From Reclinomonas americana ATCC 50394 (Eukaryota > Jakobida > Jakobea > Jakobida), in NCBI GenBank assembly GCA_048213135.1, contig PS015142.1, forward strand, positions 130,022 through 160,974: DNA of 30,953 nt, given 5' to 3'. The translations under genes and the position numbers were made by a program. The notes below the pieces were generated by a model. It had not been told where the DNA came from, ran no database searches, and saw only the letters and a list, made by a program, of their open reading frames with translations. This document shows positions 1 through 11,920 of this stretch, in pieces; positions within the stretch are counted from its first letter, which is position 1; each line of letters opens with the position of its first letter.

Positions 1-3000
1 AGCCGTGGGATGTGCTGTACCGCGCCGAGGAGGCGCCTGCTGGTGCTTCCGGTGCCGCCGGATCTGGCGCTGCCGCAGCGGCCCCTGCTGCGGCTGCGGC
101 AGTTGCGCAGCCTGGTGCGGTGCTCGCCAGCGTGGCCGACTTGACGGTTGGTCTGCACGTGTTTGTGGAGCGCGACGCGGCTGTGTTGCAGCAGCGGTGC
201 GGTCGGACAGCTCCGGGAGCACGGGCCAGTGTCGGCTGGAACTCCAGCATGGCTCCGATTGCCGGTACTCGTGGTGAAATTCGCGTTGCGTCACCAACTT
301 TTCCTGCGTCACCCTTCGCTTCTTGACACTCATCAACTCGCGTGGGTTCACAGGAGGTGACTGCCACGCAGAATGCGCGTGTGCGCTTCGCCAACGGCGA
401 CGTGTGGGTGCTGGTGCGTCGTTATTGTTTTCCGTGGTTGCCTATCTCCTCGNNNNNNNNNNNNNNNNNNNNNNNNNNNNNNNNNNNNNNNNNNNNNNNN
501 NNNNNNNNNNNNNNNNNNNNNNNNNNNNNNNNNCTGACTCACACACACACACACATATGTATGCATGCTGCAGCCCTTCGACACCCTGTACCGAGTGGCC
601 GAAGTGGTCCCGGCGGCCCCGCCGGCGGCGGCCGCCGCTGCTGCTGGCGCTGCTGCTGCCGCCGCCGCCCCTGGTGCGGCTGGTGCAGCTCGCCCTGGAG
701 CACTTCTCACTGGCGTCGGTGACCTGGTGGTCGACCTGCAAGTGTTTGTGGAGCGCGACTCGGCGGTACTGCAGCAGCGGTGCACACGCGCGGCCCCAGG
801 AACACGCACGCACGTCGGCTGGAACTCAAGCATGGCGGCCATTGCTGGCAAGCGAGGCGTTGTTCGCGTTGCGTCGCATCGCGTCAAGTGAGCGGCGAGA
901 GTGATGGAAAGCAGAGTGTCTCATTCTTTGTTTGTCATTGTTGCTGTTGTGCAGGAGGTGACACCGACACAAAATGCTCGTGTGCGCTTTGAGAGCGGCG
1001 ACATCTGGGTGTTGCCGTGGGACACGTTGTACCGTGTGGCTGCCGATGCGCCGGCCGCTGGCTCTGGTTCCGCTCCAGCTGCTGCTGCCGCCGCTGCTGG
1101 TGCGGTGGCGCCGGGTGCAGCGCTGGCCAGCGTGGACGATTTGGTGGCGGGTCTGCCCGTGTTCATCGAGACTGATGTGGCGTTGTTGCGTCAGCGTTGC
1201 CAGCGCACAGCCGTCGGTTCCACCACCAGTGTGCAGTGGAATGGCGATATGGCTGCCGTGGCCGGCACTCGCGGTGTCATTCGAGTTTCGTGATGTGCAC
1301 AAGAATACGATAGGTTGTCGTTTGCGAGGCACTGAAACAGTCGTTGTTAATGTTTAGGATGTCACCTCGTCGNNNNNNNNNNNNNNNNNNNNACAGGGAC
1401 CTGACGGTATGGGAGAGCGCAATGCGTGCCTTGTGTGGCACTTTGGGCACTGTGGAGACTGTGGTGCCGGAGGTTGGCGCCATTGTGGCGTTCCCGTCAC
1501 GCTCGTACTTCCTTCCGTTTGCTGCTCTCGAGTATCCGGAGGCGCCAGGTGCGGCCAGCAGCTCGGCGGCGTCGGCTGCGGCCGCCGCGCCGACGGTTGC
1601 CGCGGTACCGACCTCGCTGACCACGGCTGTGCCGTCGTTGGGAACTCCGGATCCGCACTGTTGCGTGTGCACGTGCGTGCGAGCATGTGACGCACAAGTT
1701 TTTTTGACATGTTCTTCTACTTCAAATACAGGGAACCCTCTGCAGTCTGCTGTTGTGCAGCAGCAGCTGGCTGGTGTGACCAAGGCGCTGGAAGACCGCA
1801 TTTCTGTTCGCTTGATGGACTCGCAGGGTCGCCACTCTGTGTGGTTGGCCCTGCTCCGTCTGCAGGGGGTCTGTGTGTTTGCTGAGTTAATCGCAAGCTG
1901 AGGCGCGAGGCTCACGTTGGTATTCTATGATTGTATCAGGCGTCTGGAGCAGAGTTGGAGACTGGCATGTCGATTCTGCGTGTGCTGCTCAAGAACGGCG
2001 GACATGCGCTGGTTGACACGGTGGAGCACCTGGGCACGCCGTGGCCGCCGGTGGCCTCGCCGATTGTGCTGGAGACACTGCCGGCCCCGGCGCGGGAGCT
2101 GCTTACCACAGTGGCGCAGTGGAACTGCTTGAAGCACGAAGAGCTCGCGGCAGCGCAAGGTCGCCTGCCGACCTCTGAGCGTGAGCTTGTCGACGCCATT
2201 GCCGAGCTGCGCTTGCTGCCGGCCCCGACCCAGTCCATGGCNNNNNNNNNNNNNNNNNNNNNNNNNNNNNNNNNNNNNNNNNNNNNNNNNNNNNNNNNNN
2301 NNNNNNNNNNNNNNNNNNNNNNNNNNNNNNNNNNNNNNNNNNNNNNNNNNNNNNNNNNNNNNNNNNNNNNNNNNNNNNNNNNNNNNNNNNNNNNNNNNNN
2401 NNNNNNNNNNNNNNNNNNNNNNNNNNNNNNNNNNNNNNNNNNNNNNNNNNNNNNNNNNNNNNNNNNNNNNNNNNNNNNNNNNNNNNNNNNNNNNNNNNNN
2501 NNNNNNNNNNNNNNNNNNNNNNNNNNNNNNNNNNNNNNNNNNNNNNNNNNNNNNNNNNNNNNNNNNNNNNNNNNNNNNNNNNNNNNNNNNNNNNNNNNNN
2601 NNNNNNNNNNNNNNNNNNNNNNNNNNNNNNNNNNNNNNNNNNNNNNNNNNNNNNNNNNNNNNNNNNNNNNNNNNNNNNNNNNNNNNNNNNNNNNNNNNNN
2701 NNNNNNNNNNNNNNNNNNNNNNNNNNNNNNNNNNNNNNNNNNNNNNNNNNNNNNNNNNNNNNNNNNNNNNNNNNNNNNNNNNNNNNNNNNNNNNNNNNNN
2801 NNNNNNNNNNNNNNNNNNNNNNNNNNNNNNNNNNNNNNNNNNNNNNNNNNNNNNNNNNNNNNNNNNNNNNNNNNNNNNNNNNNNNNNNNNNNNNNNNNNN
2901 NNNNNNNNNNNNNNNNNNNNNNNNNNNNNNNNNNNNNNNNNNNNNNNNNNNNNNNNNNNNNNNNNNNNNNNNNNNNNNNNNNNNNNNNNNNNNNNNNNNN

Positions 3001-6000
3001 NNNNNNNNNNNNNNNNNNNNNNNNNNNNNNNNNNNNNNNNNNNNNNNNNNNNNNNNNNNNNNNNNNNNNNNNNNNNNNNNNNNNNNNNNNNNNNNNNNNN
3101 NNNNNNNNNNNNNNNNNNNNNNNNNNNNNNTCGTACTGGTACGTCTCTCTCTTTGTGTGTGCACATGGTGATCTCCAGTGCCGGTGACTGACACTCCGTG
3201 GCAGCGGTGTACTCGCTGGGTGAGGTCAACATTGAGCCGTTCATTGACGTGGCCGACGTGGTGGAAGTGCAAGTCGGCGACGTGTGGCTCGTCGGCGAGG
3301 TCGAGTCGGTGATTGACGCACGTGAGGTGCCGCTGCTGCGCATCTCGACGGGCGTCACCGACGATGGCTCAGTTGAAGCATTCGTCACTCGCACTCGCAC
3401 TGGTGGGTGCCCTGCTCCCTCCCATCCAATTTTGTTTTTTGTGTGTGCGTTTTTCTCATGTGGTGGATTCGTTGTTGGCGCAGCAACGCACTTGCCGCTG
3501 GATTCGCCGCTGATTGTTCCGTTCCAGTCGTCGCAACTGGCGGTGGAAGCGGAGCGCAGCACGAGCACTGGCGCCTTGGAGATCAAGGCACCGCTGCTGT
3601 GCGTCCTGCACGAGCTGGTGGCGGTCACCAGTCTGTTGGTGGACGTGGACGAGCCGCCATCCTGGAAGTCTGTCAGTGCGATCGCACAGGAGACGGGTAT
3701 GCCCGTGCAATGCTGCGCGCATGTTGACGACGCGCTCTTGGTGGAGAGCGGTGGCTCATCCAGCGACGCGCATCCGGGCTACATGTCCCGCCTGCGTCGC
3801 CTGCTGCGGTACGTGTTCTAGCGTGTGCACACTCGCACCTCCACACATGTGCTTACGTGACTGGTTGTGTGTGTAGGCAATTCTTCACCCCTGCCGTCGA
3901 TGCGGTGCTTGTCGACGCCTTGTCCAAGTACGAGGAGGCCAGCCGAGCGCCATTCAATTTGGGCACCACCGTGGTGTCCCCGGTCGCCGGCTCTCCGCAG
4001 GCCGGCTTCTTGCCGCTCGATGTGGCGGCGAACTCGCGACTGAATACGGTGACGCAAAAACACAAGCAGCAGTGGTGGACCTGCGAACGTCATTCTCACT
4101 TTTGTGCACACAGATTCCTCCCGAGCTTCTGGCACTCCGCGTGCGTCAGATTGCAGCATTCAACGCCCTGGTCGACACCGGATTGCGCTACGCCGACATG
4201 TCGCGTGTGAGCGGCGAGATGGGATCCATGTTCCCGTCGCTCTTTGGCCGGGTTTGTGACTTTCGCATCCTGCATCGCGACTCTGCACTGACACATTGCC
4301 ACTCTCTGCTTGCTCAGTTGTTTATTCGCGCCAAGCGCTACTTGACCGTCGCCCAGTTCCAGCGGATTGCAGCGAGTCTCAGCCCGGCGGCACGACGCGA
4401 CGGCAGTGGCGCGCAGATTGAGCTGAATCGCGTCAAGGCCCTTGTGCACCGTCGCAGTTGCGTGTTGTCCCACTTTTCCCCCCTGTGTCACCGCTGCTGT
4501 TGCTGACGTGTGCCGTGTTCACAGAGCCGGTGAAGGATCCGCGCTGCGCCGACACCATCTTCATGCAAGTGTTCAACGCACTGAGTGGCCGACCTGCCGC
4601 GTCGCTGGTGGCTGCGGCGCGTGCGTGGAACGTCAAGTTCCTTGGCGAAGGCGGCATTGATGGAGGTCGGTGTGATCGATGAACCATATTGTTGTCAATA
4701 GAACGTGGCTGCTCATGTGCAGGAGATGATGACAGGTGCCTTGTATCACGATTCGATTTCGGAGATGGCCACAGAGCTCATGTCCAATGCGCTCCCGCTG
4801 CTGATTCCGTCGCCCAACAGTTGCGGCGTGTAGCGGATTTCGTGTTTTTTTGTTTCATTCTGTCGTCTCACTAGTGTCCGCTGCGCAGCCACCACCGGTG
4901 TCGGTGATCGTCGCGGTAGCATGCTTCTCAATCCCGAGTCCACCGCCGCCCACCACATGCAAATGTACCGCAACCTGGGTGTGCTGTTTGCCATTGCTTT
5001 CAAGCTGAACCAGCCGCTGGATCTGGACATTGATTTGGTGGTGTGGAAGGCTCTGGTCGGCGAGGAGATCGATCTGGCTGACATTGGCGGCATGGACCAT
5101 GCATTCGGTTCGTGCAGTGGCCTGACTTGTGGCGCTGCGTGTGGTGTGTGATCTCATGATGTGTTTTCGTCATTCCTCGCCACCAGCCACGTGGATCGAC
5201 TCGTTGCGCAAGGTGGCTGCCAAGGGACCGGACGAGGACGGTACGCCGCTTTCCGAGGAGGTGTCGCTCACGTTTGAGATGTCACTCTCCGGCAAGCAAG
5301 CCAGCCGCGAGCTCAAACCGAACGGTCGAAATATCACCGTGACGTTGCGTCGCCTGCTGCTCATGTGTGGTCTTGGTTGAGAGCAGGATTTTTTGCTAAT
5401 TGTGTGTGCAGGTGGGAGACGCTGCCCGAGTATATTGACCTGTGTGTTGCTGCCAAGATCTCCGAGGTTTGTGTGGCGAGCAATGTGAGTAGAGTTGACT
5501 TGACCGCCGGGGAGCTCACGTGTGGCGTGGGATACACACACACAGTCGAAGCGTCAGGTGGAAGCCATTCGCGGAGGCATGTACGAGATTCTGCCGCGCG
5601 GTCTGCTGCTCGTCATGTCGGCAGCGCTGCTGGAGACTCGGGTCTGCGGCGAGCCGAACGTGACGGTGGAGAAGCTCATGGTGCGTGTGTGTGCGCCGTC
5701 ACCTCTTCTTCTCTTTATACGTGTTTTCGTTCACGTCACTCACGTGCCCATTGTGTTTATCCAGGAACTCACCCAATACGATGGCGGTCTGAGCTCGAGC
5801 TCACCGTCGGTCCAGTACCTGTGGGCGGCGCTCCGTGACATGACGCCGCAGGAGCGCTCGCTGTTCCTTCGCTTCATCAGCGGTCGCCGTCGTCTGCCAC
5901 ATCGGGGCGAGGGTTCCGAATTCCGCATTATTGTGCAGAAGCACGATTCGAGCTCGGCATCGCCTGACACTCGCCTGCCGGAGGCATCGGCTTGCTTCCA

Positions 6001-6296
6001 GAAGCTCCGATGGCCGTCGTACACGAGCAAAGAATTTGCTGCTCGGCGGCTGCAGACGGCCATCTATCACGTTGCGTGTTTGTTCTTATTTTTTCCCGCT
6101 TCGGTTGGCGGTGGCGACTCATGTGTATGCGTGTGTGTGTGCTGCAGACCTCTGCCATTGATCTCGACGCCAGTGCCACTTCCTTGTTGCGTGTCTCACT
6201 GTTGTGCTCCTGTCGGTGTATCGGTTGTGTCGCTGACGCGGGCTGTGTCCCTGCAGTGTGTATGCTGGACTGGACGAGGGCGATGCGACTGAGTAA
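1..6296 (+). CDS. Giant HECT-type E3 ubiquitin ligase with Mind-bomb-type SH3 repeats (5' partial)
   Basis: A HECT ligase takes ubiquitin from an E2 onto a catalytic cysteine and passes it to a substrate. Modelled exons: 1-284, 354-413, 574-867, 955-1284, 1358-1659 (gap inside), 1732-1868, 1940-2241 then gap to 3138, 3205-3402, 3484-3808, 3877-4048, 4114-4251, 4318-4456, 4525-4665, 4736-4819, 4889-5107, 5187-5343, 5412-5466, 5546-5680, 5765-6070, 6148-6185, 6257-6296. The first 1.6 kb encodes tandem SH3-like repeats (GWNSSMA..., VRFANGDVWVL) split by Ala-rich linkers, as in Mind bomb. The HECT domain starts near WNVKFLGEGGIDGG (about 4630), continues through LPLLIPSPN and LKPNGRNITVTW, and ends with LFLRFISGRRRLP and the catalytic ACF cysteine (codon 5993-5995), then SKEFAARRLQTAI. 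The C-lobe wording resembles HERC1/HERC2. The N-terminus lies outside the window and gaps hide part of the middle, so RCC1 or other domains cannot be excluded. Confidence 0.88.
3..413 (+). repeat. SH3-like (Mind-bomb type) repeat A, coding
   Basis: The first visible copy starts inside the previous unit (PWDVLYR), runs through an Ala/Gly/Pro-rich linker, then DLTVGLHVFVERD, GWNSSMAPIAGTRGEIR, an intron (285-353, donor GTTGCGTC) and EVTATQNARVRFANGDVWVL. The Gly-Trp-Asn...Met-Ala...Gly...Gly core followed by a Val-Arg-Phe...Gly...Val-Trp strand is the hallmark of the SH3 repeats of Mind bomb (Pfam SH3_15). Confidence 0.75.
453..533. other. Assembly gap (81 N) within an intron of the HECT gene
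   Basis: Run of N between a donor at 414 and an acceptor at 573; flanking sequence at 541-555 is an AC repeat, which probably defeated assembly. Confidence 0.95.
574..1014 (+). repeat. SH3-like repeat B, coding
   Basis: The second copy runs from PFDTLYRVAEV through a longer poly-Ala linker, DLVVDLQVFVERD, GWNSSMAAIAGKRGVVR, an intron at the same place as in repeat A (868-954, donor GTTGCGTC), then EVTPTQNARVRFESGDIWVL. Unlike A, there is no intron between the final strand and the next unit (PWDTLYR follows directly). Confidence 0.75.
1015..1550 (+). repeat. SH3-like repeat C and diverged repeat D, coding
   Basis: Copy C reads PWDTLYRVAADAPA, an Ala-rich linker, DLVAGLPVFIETD, WNGDMAAVAGTRGVIR, and is cut at 1285 at the equivalent position (donor GTTTCGTG). 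The next exon starts at 1358 with Asp-Val-Thr, matching the Glu-Val-Thr of the other copies. A 20-base gap interrupts it. Past the gap a diverged copy D reads SAMRALCGTLGTVETV, then VGAIVAFPSRSYFLPFAALEY. Confidence 0.6.
2242..3130. other. Assembly gap (889 N) inside the HECT gene
   Basis: The left flank is open coding sequence (exon from 1940). The right flank ends an exon at 3138 with the donor GTACGTC. Several hundred residues of the ligase may be missing. Confidence 0.95.
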
Positions 6297-6417
6297 GCGC
6301 TGCCGTGGCAGCCAGCGGCGGAGAGATTGTGTGAATGAACGCCTTTTTTGCAGAGTACAAAGTAGGATTTTCACACACACTCCCTCCTTAAACACATGTT
6401 GTTGAGCACCACGGAGA
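6297..6417. other. Convergent intergenic spacer
   Basis: 121 bases between the stop of the HECT gene (+) and the stop of the low-complexity gene (-). No clear polyadenylation signal recognised on either strand. Confidence 0.6.
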
Positions 6418-9152
6418 TCACTTGCGACCGCCGCGCGCTGCACTGCCAGCCCCCCTTCCAGCGCCCTTGGCAGCTGGTGGCGACTTTGCCGAGGAGGCGC
6501 CGGGTGCTGCCGGTTTTGCTGCTACTGAAGCAGCTGCGGTTGGTTTCGACACAGCGCGACCGGCACGCTTGCCCGTCTTGCCTTTTGCTGCGGCTGCCGC
6601 GGCCTCGGCTTCCTCCGCCGCTTTCCTCTTCGCCTCCTCCTCCTCGGCAAGGCGACGCTTCTCCGCCTCCTCATCCGCCTCCAGCTGGCGGATCATGTCC
6701 TGCATGAGTACTGCTACAGCGGCCGCCGTCTCGGCCTCCTCCTGCTGCCTCCTAATGGCAAGCTCCTTGTCGAGTCGCTCCTTCTCCTCGCGTTCAGCTT
6801 GCAGGCGCTCGGAGGTCTCCAGCTCAGCCAAGCGGAGCATGTGCTCGGCTTGCAACACGCGCTGTTGCTGCTGAAGCTCCTCCAATAATCTCTGCTCCTG
6901 TTGCAGATCCTCCAGCCGATTCAGTTCCTCCTGCTGCAACCGGAGCTGCTCCTCCGACCACTTCAGCTGCATCGCGCGGTGCTGCGCCAACAAACCCAGG
7001 ATATCGTCGTTGCGCCGGCTCGCTGGCGGTGGCCCGGCCACGCGGCTTAGTGCCGCCTGCGGCGGCGACTGTGGCATGCCGAGATACATGCTTGTCGCAC
7101 GATCGGGGGGCTGGAAGAACATGGGGAACTCGGTGCTGCCCGGATACATGGAGTAGGCGGCCATGGGAGGCGTCGGCTGCCAGCCCCAGGTGGCTGTGGG
7201 TGTTCGAGATGAGGAGGAATACGAGCCCGAGTACGCCGATGAATGCGTACTCGACGCCGACGATGCCGTCGACGCCTCATCGTCTGCTACAACTGGAGGT
7301 GGTGGTGGTGGAGGTGGAGGTGGAGGGGGCGGTGGTGGAGGCGTTGCTGCTGCTGCCGACGATGAAGGTGCAGGCGAAATGGGAGACGTGCCGATCGAGG
7401 CTCGCCGTGTCGCGACAACAGGTGATGTACCAACGGACGAGCGCCGTGACGATTCGCGCATTGGAGAGGTGGCTTGCGATCGCGTTCCTGTTTCAGCACT
7501 TGCTACCACCGGCGCAGATGCTGATTTGACCGGCGCCGTATCCGACGCCACTTCTTCAGCATCCTCCACGACCATCGCGTCCACGTCCGGCTGTGCAGGT
7601 GGCGGCGGCGGCGGCGCTATTAGTTTTGATGCGAGTGAGTTGGCGAGTATGCATGTACGCAGAGCAGTGAGCACGAAATGACATACCTCTTCTGGGTGCT
7701 GCTTTGCGTCGATGGTCAGTCGGTGGCGGCGGCGGAGAAGGGTGCGTCCTGAACGACACATGACGACCGCGATAATCCGGCGACCGCACAGGTGTCACCG
7801 GCGAGTGTGCATACGAGGAGCCGGCCACTGGACTCTGTCGAGCCGTGCCCGAGACTCCGGCAGCCACCGAATACAGAGCTCTGCGCAACAGAGGTGAGCA
7901 AGAGAAGTAAAGTTGGTCACAACGAGACGGGTTCTCAACCTCTGCACTTCGACAATGCCCCGCAGTGCCGCCGCCACCAGCGGTCCATTCTGTGTGGAGA
8001 ACAGAATCGTGCTCTGCTCCGACGGAGCCGGATTGTGGATGCGAACAACGTTCCGCGATGTGCAGGAGACCTGGGAGAGCGAAAAAATTAGCCAGTGCAC
8101 CAGACACAGAGCGCTCCCTCCACCTGACCAACCTCAATCTCGGGCGCCACATCAAAGGCACGTGACACGCGACGCGGTTTCTTGTTGGACATGCAAGTGC
8201 ACCAGCGCACACATGGCGACGACTCCTCCTCTTCTGAATCGTAGTCCGCTTCGCCAGGAGCGCCGGGTCGGAAAAACGCAAACACTGTCGGCGTCACGCG
8301 CAACTCGAGAGCCCTGACGACAACAAGGAGAGGTCGCTGCTGCTCAGCCAACAAACCACCACATGCAAGCACACCGGAGTGGCGCCTCACCCTTTCATGT
8401 CATCCTGCAGCTGAAAGTTGATCATGCCCGACAGAGGACTCTCCCACAGCAGCAGGCGCACCGGCACTCGGAAGCCATTCTGAATGTACTCGGCCAAGCG
8501 CAGCTGCGTCGCGTACGGTAACCTGTCCACCTGCAGCTCATCACCATCCATCGCACCGCCGTCTCCACCACTGTGGCCGTCAAACAGACTCACACGATCC
8601 GCTTGCCGCACAAATCGCTGATCCCTCTCGCGGTGTCGCGAGGCGTGAAACGGTGGCGACTGGTGACGCCGCGGTGGCGACGAAGGCGGCGGATCATAGT
8701 CGACGATGGGATACACAGGAGAGTCCACGGCGTGTGCGCGACGCATCCCTCCTCCTCCACCGCGATTGTAGACAGGAGGGCTGCTGGTGGCGACGCGCAT
8801 CCCGCGGCGAGGAGACGAAGCAACACCACCAACATTTGCTGCTGCTGCTGCTGCTGCTCCAGGTGTGTACATGGAGTCGTACTCTTCTCCCTCGTTTTCT
8901 TCCTCCTCCTCCTCCTCGTCTTCGTCTGCTCTTCCTCGATGGTACTCGTCATCGAAATCATCATCATCCATCTCCTCCTCCTCCTGATCGTACTCGTCGT
9001 CGATGAACGCGCTCACTGTGTATGTGTGTGTGAGTGTCTGTGCGTGTGAGTGTGTGTGAGAGAGAGAGAGTGCGTCTCTCCATACCATGAGTGATCGTTG
9101 GTTGTTGATGCGATGGTGATTGCTGCTGCATCGGACTGCGGTGTCGAGGCAT
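6418..9152 (-). CDS. Low-complexity and coiled-coil protein of unknown function (801 aa)
   Basis: Exons, read on the minus strand: 9152-9086, 9015-8391, 8313-8124, 8070-7940, 7880-7687, 7616-6418; 2406 nt in frame. The ATG was chosen because the short first exon (MPRHRSPMQQQ) joins in phase to an exon rich in Asp/Glu (residues about 25-60). Then come Ser/Pro-rich sequence, a compact hydrophobic stretch around residues 195-340 (LPYATQLRLAEYIQNGF, VGQVSCTSRNVVRIHNP), a 17-Pro tract near residue 500, and a Gln/Glu/Arg-rich coiled coil from about 620 to 735 ending in a basic Ala/Lys tail. The segment from VGQVSCTSRNV has the spacing of an Ig-like MSP/ASH fold, but that is only a guess. The intron 8123-8071 is short (53) and an alternative donor (GAG|GTTGGT) is possible. 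It faces the HECT gene 3' end to 3' end, 121 bases apart. Family not recognised. Confidence 0.7.
7291..7342 (-). repeat. Polyproline-coding tract
   Basis: GGT/GGA/GGC triplets on the plus strand encode a run of prolines in the minus-strand protein. It is a simple repeat and a likely length-variable profilin- or SH3-binding type segment. Confidence 0.75.
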
Positions 9153-9319
9153 TTTTTCTGTGTCTCTCTGTGCCACTCTCGGCTGTTGTGTGCGTGGACA
9201 CGCGTCGGTGCCTGTGTGCGTGAGTGAACACGACGGGTGCGGGTCTCACGTGCACTCAACACACTCAATATCGACGATGGGAGCTCCGGACATGCATGCT
9301 ACGGATAATTTCATTCTCG

Positions 9320-11920
9320 CTATGCCTCGGGAGGGGCGCTTTGGCTCAGCAGTGAGGAGTTGAGGGGGCTGGCGGAGAGACTTGCAGGACTCGAGGAGAG
9401 TCGCGGGCTGGCACGCAAGCCGGCGGACCGTCGCGGGCTGTTGCCCGGACCCTTGGCGCGACGCACTGAGAACTGCGACTGCAGCGCCCCGGCTGACGCC
9501 TTCTCGGCAAAGGCAGCGGCTGCGACGCCCACCAGTACGGCCGAGCGTAGCGTGCTGGGAGAGTGCGTGGAGGTCGGGCTGTCGCTCTCCGCGGCGTCGT
9601 CAGTGGCGCTGACAGGCGACAAGTCCTCGACGACGCTGGCCACCACAGCTGGCGTCGGCTCGTCCGCAGGTGCAGCGATGGCGGTAGTGGCGGTAGTGGT
9701 GGCAGCAGGCGTTGCTTGTGCAATCAGTGGAGGAAGTGGAGCGGGTGGAGGCGGAGGTGCTGTCGCTTCCGCCGGCAACCTCTCGGCGGCAAGCGGCAGT
9801 GGAGGCACGTGGATTTTCGGTTCCGGCAATCGCTGCTGGCCTTCCTCCATAATTGTTGCCGCGGGTACCGTCGGCGTTGCGCTATCGATGCGAAGGCGAG
9901 GAACGACGGGCGAGGGAAATGTCGGATCCATCGGCGGCGACGACGATGGAGTGACGACCTGCGACGATCGTGAGCGATGCAGTCAGTACCACGACAGGCG
10001 ATTGAAGAAAGGAGACTCACCAGTTGCGGAATTTCAGCGTGAATGGTTTCTGTGGGAGAGAATGCAGCGACCAGCGGCACCGCCAGATCCTCGTCTGCGT
10101 CGTGCTGATGCGCCGGCTTCTCATCCACGTCAACGGGAGGGCTGTCGGCCACAACCACATCCTCCACCACCGCAACGTCCACTGGGGGGCTCTCAGCAGC
10201 CGCCACCACCTCCACCTCGGCAGTCGAGGCGACCTCTTGTGGCGAGGAGTCGACGGCGGCGGCGGCGGCGGCAACCTCCACACCGACTTCGTCACTGCCG
10301 TGCTCTTCGACCGCCGTGTCCACATCTTCCGAATCTACTCCCGCGTGCTCGACAAGGGTTTTATCCGGCGGTGAGAACTGATACAGAGGATTGCTGGTCG
10401 GCAGTGGGGACGGGCACGAATCCTCCACGTGCGGCACCGCGGACAGCTCCAGACTCGACACCATCACCGCTGCCGGCTCGCCCACAACACTCACATCGTC
10501 GACTGCTGCAGGTGCATCCACTGGTGGAGGCGACGGCCGTCGCCGCTCCTCCTCTACTTGTTGTTGTTGTTGCTGCTGCTCCTCCTCTTCTTCCTCATCT
10601 TCCCCTTCTTCTTGTTTCACCATTTCCTCCGCCTCCTGCACCACCAAATCCGGCGGCGGCGACGGCACAGGCGCGATAGCGACTGGAGGCGCATCGACGA
10701 CAACTGACTCGCGTGGCGAAGGGTGAGCGATGGGCCGAGGTAGCTCCGCTTGCCGACTCATCATGCGCCGCGTGGGCGACGGCAGCCGACGATGCGGCAT
10801 GGCACGACTGCTGCGGCCGGCCGACTGCGGCGACGGCATCGAAGCCGCCACCGGCGACGTCGCGGCCGAGTTGGTGGCAAACGACAGAGGCACCGGCGAC
10901 GGTGGCGGCAGTGGTGGTTTCGACGAGCGAGTCGGCGACGCCGACGTGGGCCGCGGCGGAGGCGACGCCGCACCTCCAAACACGCGTCTGGCCGACGACG
11001 GAGACCACACAATCGATCCGTGCCCACCAAACAGGCGTCCACTCAACGGCTGCTGTTGTTGATACGACGACGCCGACCAGGGAGACGGCGGTCGCTCCAG
11101 TGTTGGTGGTCTCGCCGACTCGGAGCGCGTTGCTGGCGGCGATGACAACAAAGGCGTTGCGCGCGGTGGCGTTGGTGCCGGCGGCGGCGGCGGCGGCATC
11201 GGTGTCATCGCCACTGGAGTCACACTCACTCCCTCGTCACGACGACGGAAACTGGCCCACGAGGCGACACCCGGATGCACAGTGGAGGTCATGAGAATCG
11301 CCTGCGACGGGGTGGCGTACCAGCGCGGTGGTGGCGTTGCAGAACGAAGCTGGAAACAAACAAGAAAGAATGTATGAATGAAGGGTGAGGAGGGCGGCAC
11401 ACACACATGCACACACAGGAGGTCGCATCGCACCTTTGGATACACAGGTGCCGGCAATCGCAGCTTTTGATTGAGTGATGCACTCTCTTTCTGCAACTCC
11501 TCCACGTCTGCACGCACACACACTCAGCGCACGCGACACACACACAACAGAGAGAGACACACACGCACGCACCACGTTGCAACTTCTCCAGAAAGAGACG
11601 CAAGGCCAGTTCCTTTTCCCGCATGACACGCAGTTCGCGGGCCTCTCTCTCCGCAGCCGCGCTCACTGCGTCGAGTTGCAGCTGTGTGCGCAGAGGTGAC
11701 GCGCGTGCGGCCACACCCAGAGGAATGTGCGGGTCGCCATTCTGTGCCACAGTTGTGTCAAAGAGTGTCTCTCTTGTGCACGTGCTCGCTCATTGTGATG
11801 CGCAACTGCAGGTGAGTGAGGCACCGGCGAGTGTGTCACGCTGGTGACTGAGTGTGAGCGACGCACACCGGCGAGAAGGCGACGACGAATGTCGCTGACA
11901 GAATCGTCGTCGTCAAACAT
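9320..11920 (-). CDS. Pro/Ser/Glu-rich protein with N-terminal coiled coil, unknown function (774 aa)
   Basis: Exons on the minus strand: 11920-11807, 11741-11573, 11507-11434, 11349-10021, 9958-9320; 2325 nt in frame. The start (MFDDDDSVSDIRRRLL) was chosen because its exon joins through a GTTGCG donor in phase to NGDPHIPLGV. Residues about 50-115 form a charged coiled coil (AAEREARELRVMREKELAL, DVEELQKESASLNQKLR). The rest is low complexity: Pro-rich tracts, Arg/Ser-Pro stretches that could be phosphorylated, a Glu run followed by a Gln run near residue 350, and acidic Val/Ala/Glu repeats. The final exon is Pro/Ala/Ser-rich and ends SAPPEA. Its stop is 167 bases from the start of the next minus-strand gene. 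No family recognised; a scaffold or cytoskeleton-associated protein is possible but not shown. Confidence 0.68.
10556..10625 (-). repeat. Poly-Gln/poly-Glu coding tract
   Basis: TTG/CTG/CTC triplets on the plus strand encode a Glu run followed by a Gln run in the minus-strand protein. Mixed codons (TTG and CTG) show it is not a fresh pure CAG expansion. Confidence 0.75.

Noticed and set aside
541-560. AC repeat as telomere or mobile-element end
   Set aside because: It is intronic and of the same kind as GT/AC runs in many introns here.
1925-3628. 567-codon minus-strand open frame
   Set aside because: Open only because it runs through 889 N bases; the plus strand carries the HECT gene.
4689-4830. 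Exon of the HECT gene starting at the CAG at 4722
   Set aside because: Phase does not fit the donor at 4666; the AG at 4735 restores GIDGGALYHDSISE, which matches the HECT family.
5344-5380. Coding segment RRLLLM in the HECT domain
   Set aside because: The GTTGCGTC donor at 5344 gives ITVTWETLPEY, the expected HECT sequence, and a 68-base intron instead of 47.
9360-10679. 439-codon open frame on the plus strand
   Set aside because: Shadow of the minus-strand Pro/Ser-rich gene, whose frame, introns and stop are consistent.
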